Position numbers and translations under genes: made by a program. 64,000 bases of DNA from an uncultured Paracoccaceae bacterium (lineage in GTDB: Bacteria; Pseudomonadota; Alphaproteobacteria; Rhodobacterales; Rhodobacteraceae). The stretch is taken from the NCBI GenBank assembly GCA_947496535.1, contig CANMDE010000002.1:434001-498000 (forward strand). The letters are read 5' to 3'. Positions 62,432-64,000 of this stretch are shown in pieces. How positions within the stretch are numbered: position 1 is the stretch's first letter; every line of letters starts with the position of its first letter. The notes under the pieces were generated by a model. The model worked only from the letters and a program-made list of their open reading frames with translations, was not told the origin of the DNA and did not search any database.

Positions 62432-63564
62432 CCCAGATCACGGCTCCCTGGCTGTCGGATGACCGGGCCCAAACCGTGTGCAAATTGCTCACTGATGCGG
62501 GCCATCAGGCATGGTTCGTCGGCGGCTGCGTGCGGAACGAACTTCTGGGCCAGCCGGTCGCCGATCTGGACCTTTCCACCGATGCGCATCCCGATGAGGT
62601 GACAAAGTTGGCCAAAGCCGCGGGTCTCAAGGTCATTCCCACGGGTATCGACCATGGCACCGTTACCATTCTGGTCGATCACATCCCGTTTGAAGTGACG
62701 ACCTTCCGCAATGACGTCGCAACGGATGGGCGACGGGCGACTGTCGCCTTTGCCGATAACATGACCGACGACGCGCGCAGGCGGGATTTCACCATGAATG
62801 CCCTCTATGTCGGGGCCAACGGCAAGGTGGTTGACCCATTGGGCGGGTTGCCCGATCTCAAGGCCCGCCGTGTTCGTTTCATCGAAGACGCCGACCAGCG
62901 GATCAAGGAAGATTATCTGCGCATTCTGCGGTTCTTTCGGTTTCACGCATGGTACGGCGACGACAACGAAGGCCCGGACCCCGATGCTCTTGCGGCTTGT
63001 GCGGAGAATATCGAGGGGCTGCAAAGCCTGTCGGTCGAGCGGATCACAAGTGAGTTATTAAAGCTCCTCGCCGCCCCCGATCCGGCCCCAGCGGTAGCGT
63101 CGATGGCCGCCACAGGGGCGCTTGCACAGATTTTGCCGGGGGCTTCGTCGCACGCTCTCGCCGTGTTGGTGCATGTCGAACAGGAAAATGGCCTCGCGCC
63201 TGACCCGATCCGGCGTCTTGCGGTGTTGGGCGGCACGCCTGCGGATGCCCTGCGGTTATCAAAGGACCAAACGAAACAACTTCAGCAGATGACCGCAGGC
63301 ATATCCCCCGGTGAACTGGGCTACCGTTTCGGGGCAAAGATCGCACAGGATGCACTGGCCGTCCGCGCCGCATCGCTTGGTCAGGAAATCCCACCTAGCG
63401 ATATTAATCGTGCTAAAATGGGTGCGGCACAGACCTTTCCACTCAAGGCCGCGGACCTGATGCCAACCTTGCAGGGTGCGGCGCTGGGCGAAGCGCTCAA
63501 GAAGGCAGAGGCGCGCTGGATTGCATCTGATTTCAAGCTGACGAAAGCCGACCTGATTGGCTGA
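62428..63564 (+). CDS. CCA tRNA nucleotidyltransferase / poly(A) polymerase family
   Basis: 378 aa class II nucleotidyltransferase. F-V-G-G-C-V-R-N-E-L-L and D-L-D-L-S-T-D form the catalytic GG/DxD core, and R-R-D-F-T-M-N-A-L-Y the following conserved block; an RNA-binding region occupies the C-terminal half. It adds or repairs the CCA end of tRNAs. CCA-adding and poly(A) activities cannot be separated from sequence. It overlaps the NUDIX gene by 4 bases. Confidence 0.92.
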   Translation: MTQITAPWLSDDRAQTVCKLLTDAGHQAWFVGGCVRNELLGQPVADLDLSTDAHPDEVTKLAKAAGLKVIPTGIDHGTVTILVDHIPFEVTTFRNDVATDGRRATVAFADNMTDDARRRDFTMNALYVGANGKVVDPLGGLPDLKARRVRFIEDADQRIKEDYLRILRFFRFHAWYGDDNEGPDPDALAACAENIEGLQSLSVERITSELLKLLAAPDPAPAVASMAATGALAQILPGASSHALAVLVHVEQENGLAPDPIRRLAVLGGTPADALRLSKDQTKQLQQMTAGISPGELGYRFGAKIAQDALAVRAASLGQEIPPSDINRAKMGAAQTFPLKAADLMPTLQGAALGEALKKAEARWIASDFKLTKADLIG

Positions 63565-64000
63565 TTTAATACCTCTGATCGGCTTTGTGTTCTTTGGCCT
63601 GTTCTCACCCGGTCCCAATGTCATCCTGCTCACCGCGTCAGGCGCAAGGTTCGGGTTCGGCCCGACGGTGCCACATATCCTGGGGGTCGCCATTGGCGTC
63701 GGGATCATCGCTGGGATTACGGGGTTGGGTGTTGGTGCGTTGCTGGCAGCCCAACCGACCCTGACCATCATCCTTAAAATCGGGGCAAGCCTTTGGATTC
63801 TCTGGATGGCTTACTCTCTCTGGCATGCCGATCCGGCGAGAACCAATGGCCACGACCGGCCCTTTACGTTCATTGAGGCCGTCCTGTTTCAATGGATCAA
63901 CCCAAAGGTCTGGGCCGTCGCCCTTAGCGCCACGGCCTATGTCGCAACCCTGACACCGACAGACCAAGCGGCAACGCTCGCCAGCACCTTTTCAGCGCTT
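63557..64000 (+). CDS. LysE-family translocator, 3' end outside the window
   Basis: The frame from a TTG at 63557 is open to the window edge and gives 148 residues. I-G-F-V-F-F-G-L-F-S-P-G-P-N-V-I-L-L, then G-A-S-L-W-I-L-W-M-A-Y and F-Q-W-I-N-P-K-V-W are the hallmarks of LysE/RhtB exporters of amino acids. The TTG overlaps the preceding gene by 8 bases; a GTG about 30 bases downstream would cut into the first helix. The C-terminus lies beyond base 64000. Confidence 0.88.
   Translation, partial: MADLIPLIGFVFFGLFSPGPNVILLTASGARFGFGPTVPHILGVAIGVGIIAGITGLGVGALLAAQPTLTIILKIGASLWILWMAYSLWHADPARTNGHDRPFTFIEAVLFQWINPKVWAVALSATAYVATLTPTDQAATLASTFSAL

Overview
The window looks like chromosome from a marine alphaproteobacterium of the Rhodobacterales (Roseobacter-type). 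This is inferred from the gene families and their arrangement: TRAP transporters, a C-P lyase operon with DUF1045 and a hexapeptide transferase, an hmg/pca aromatic locus, and the carboxyspermidine route to spermidine. Coding density is high, ATGA start/stop overlaps are common, and no rRNA, tRNA or CRISPR array was seen.

Positions 1-19139 form an iron-acquisition island. A FecCD-type siderophore importer (two permeases, the first cut by the window edge, and an ATPase) faces a TonB-dependent receptor and a DUF2218 protein. Then come speA, carboxyspermidine dehydrogenase, carboxyspermidine decarboxylase and speB, which together convert arginine to agmatine, putrescine, carboxyspermidine and spermidine. 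Directly downstream lie two NIS synthetases, a 3,4-dihydroxybenzoate adenylation enzyme, a fused aryl carrier/condensation protein and a 3-dehydroshikimate dehydratase. These match petrobactin genes asbA, asbB, asbC, asbD+asbE and asbF. A fused ABC exporter ends the run. Petrobactin is built from citrate, two spermidines and two 3,4-dihydroxybenzoates, so the locus appears to supply its own polyamine precursor. This is the most interesting system in the window.

Positions 19140-21668 are a decayed junction: an intergenic repeat, a DUF1801 pseudogene, a VOC protein, an AraC regulator whose natural 5' part carries an in-frame stop, and an IS110-type transposase remnant. Positions 21669-26262 hold the glycine cleavage operon gcvTHP (minus strand) behind a tandem glycine riboswitch. 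A membrane-bound AraC regulator and a divergent alpha/beta hydrolase follow (26590-28811).

Positions 29036-48376 are mainly phosphonate catabolism: a PhnM-like amidohydrolase, PhnF, phnGHI-JKLN with a NIPSNAP gene inserted, a DUF1045 phosphoesterase, phnM, and further on a hexapeptide transferase with the phnCDEE importer. PcaB, PobA, an MFS transporter and a VOC protein sit between the two phn blocks.

Positions 47942-59367 are an aromatic-acid locus: a MarR regulator, homogentisate dioxygenase, a FAH-family hydrolase, an unusual MBL-fold protein, a flavin monooxygenase with a small DUF2783 partner (resembling 3-hydroxyphenylacetate 6-hydroxylase MhaA/MhaB), a TRAP transporter, pcaC, pcaH, pcaG and a beta-keto acid cleavage enzyme. 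The right end carries a membrane protein, two NUDIX hydrolases, Hsp33, a CCA-type tRNA nucleotidyltransferase and the start of a LysE-family exporter cut by the edge.
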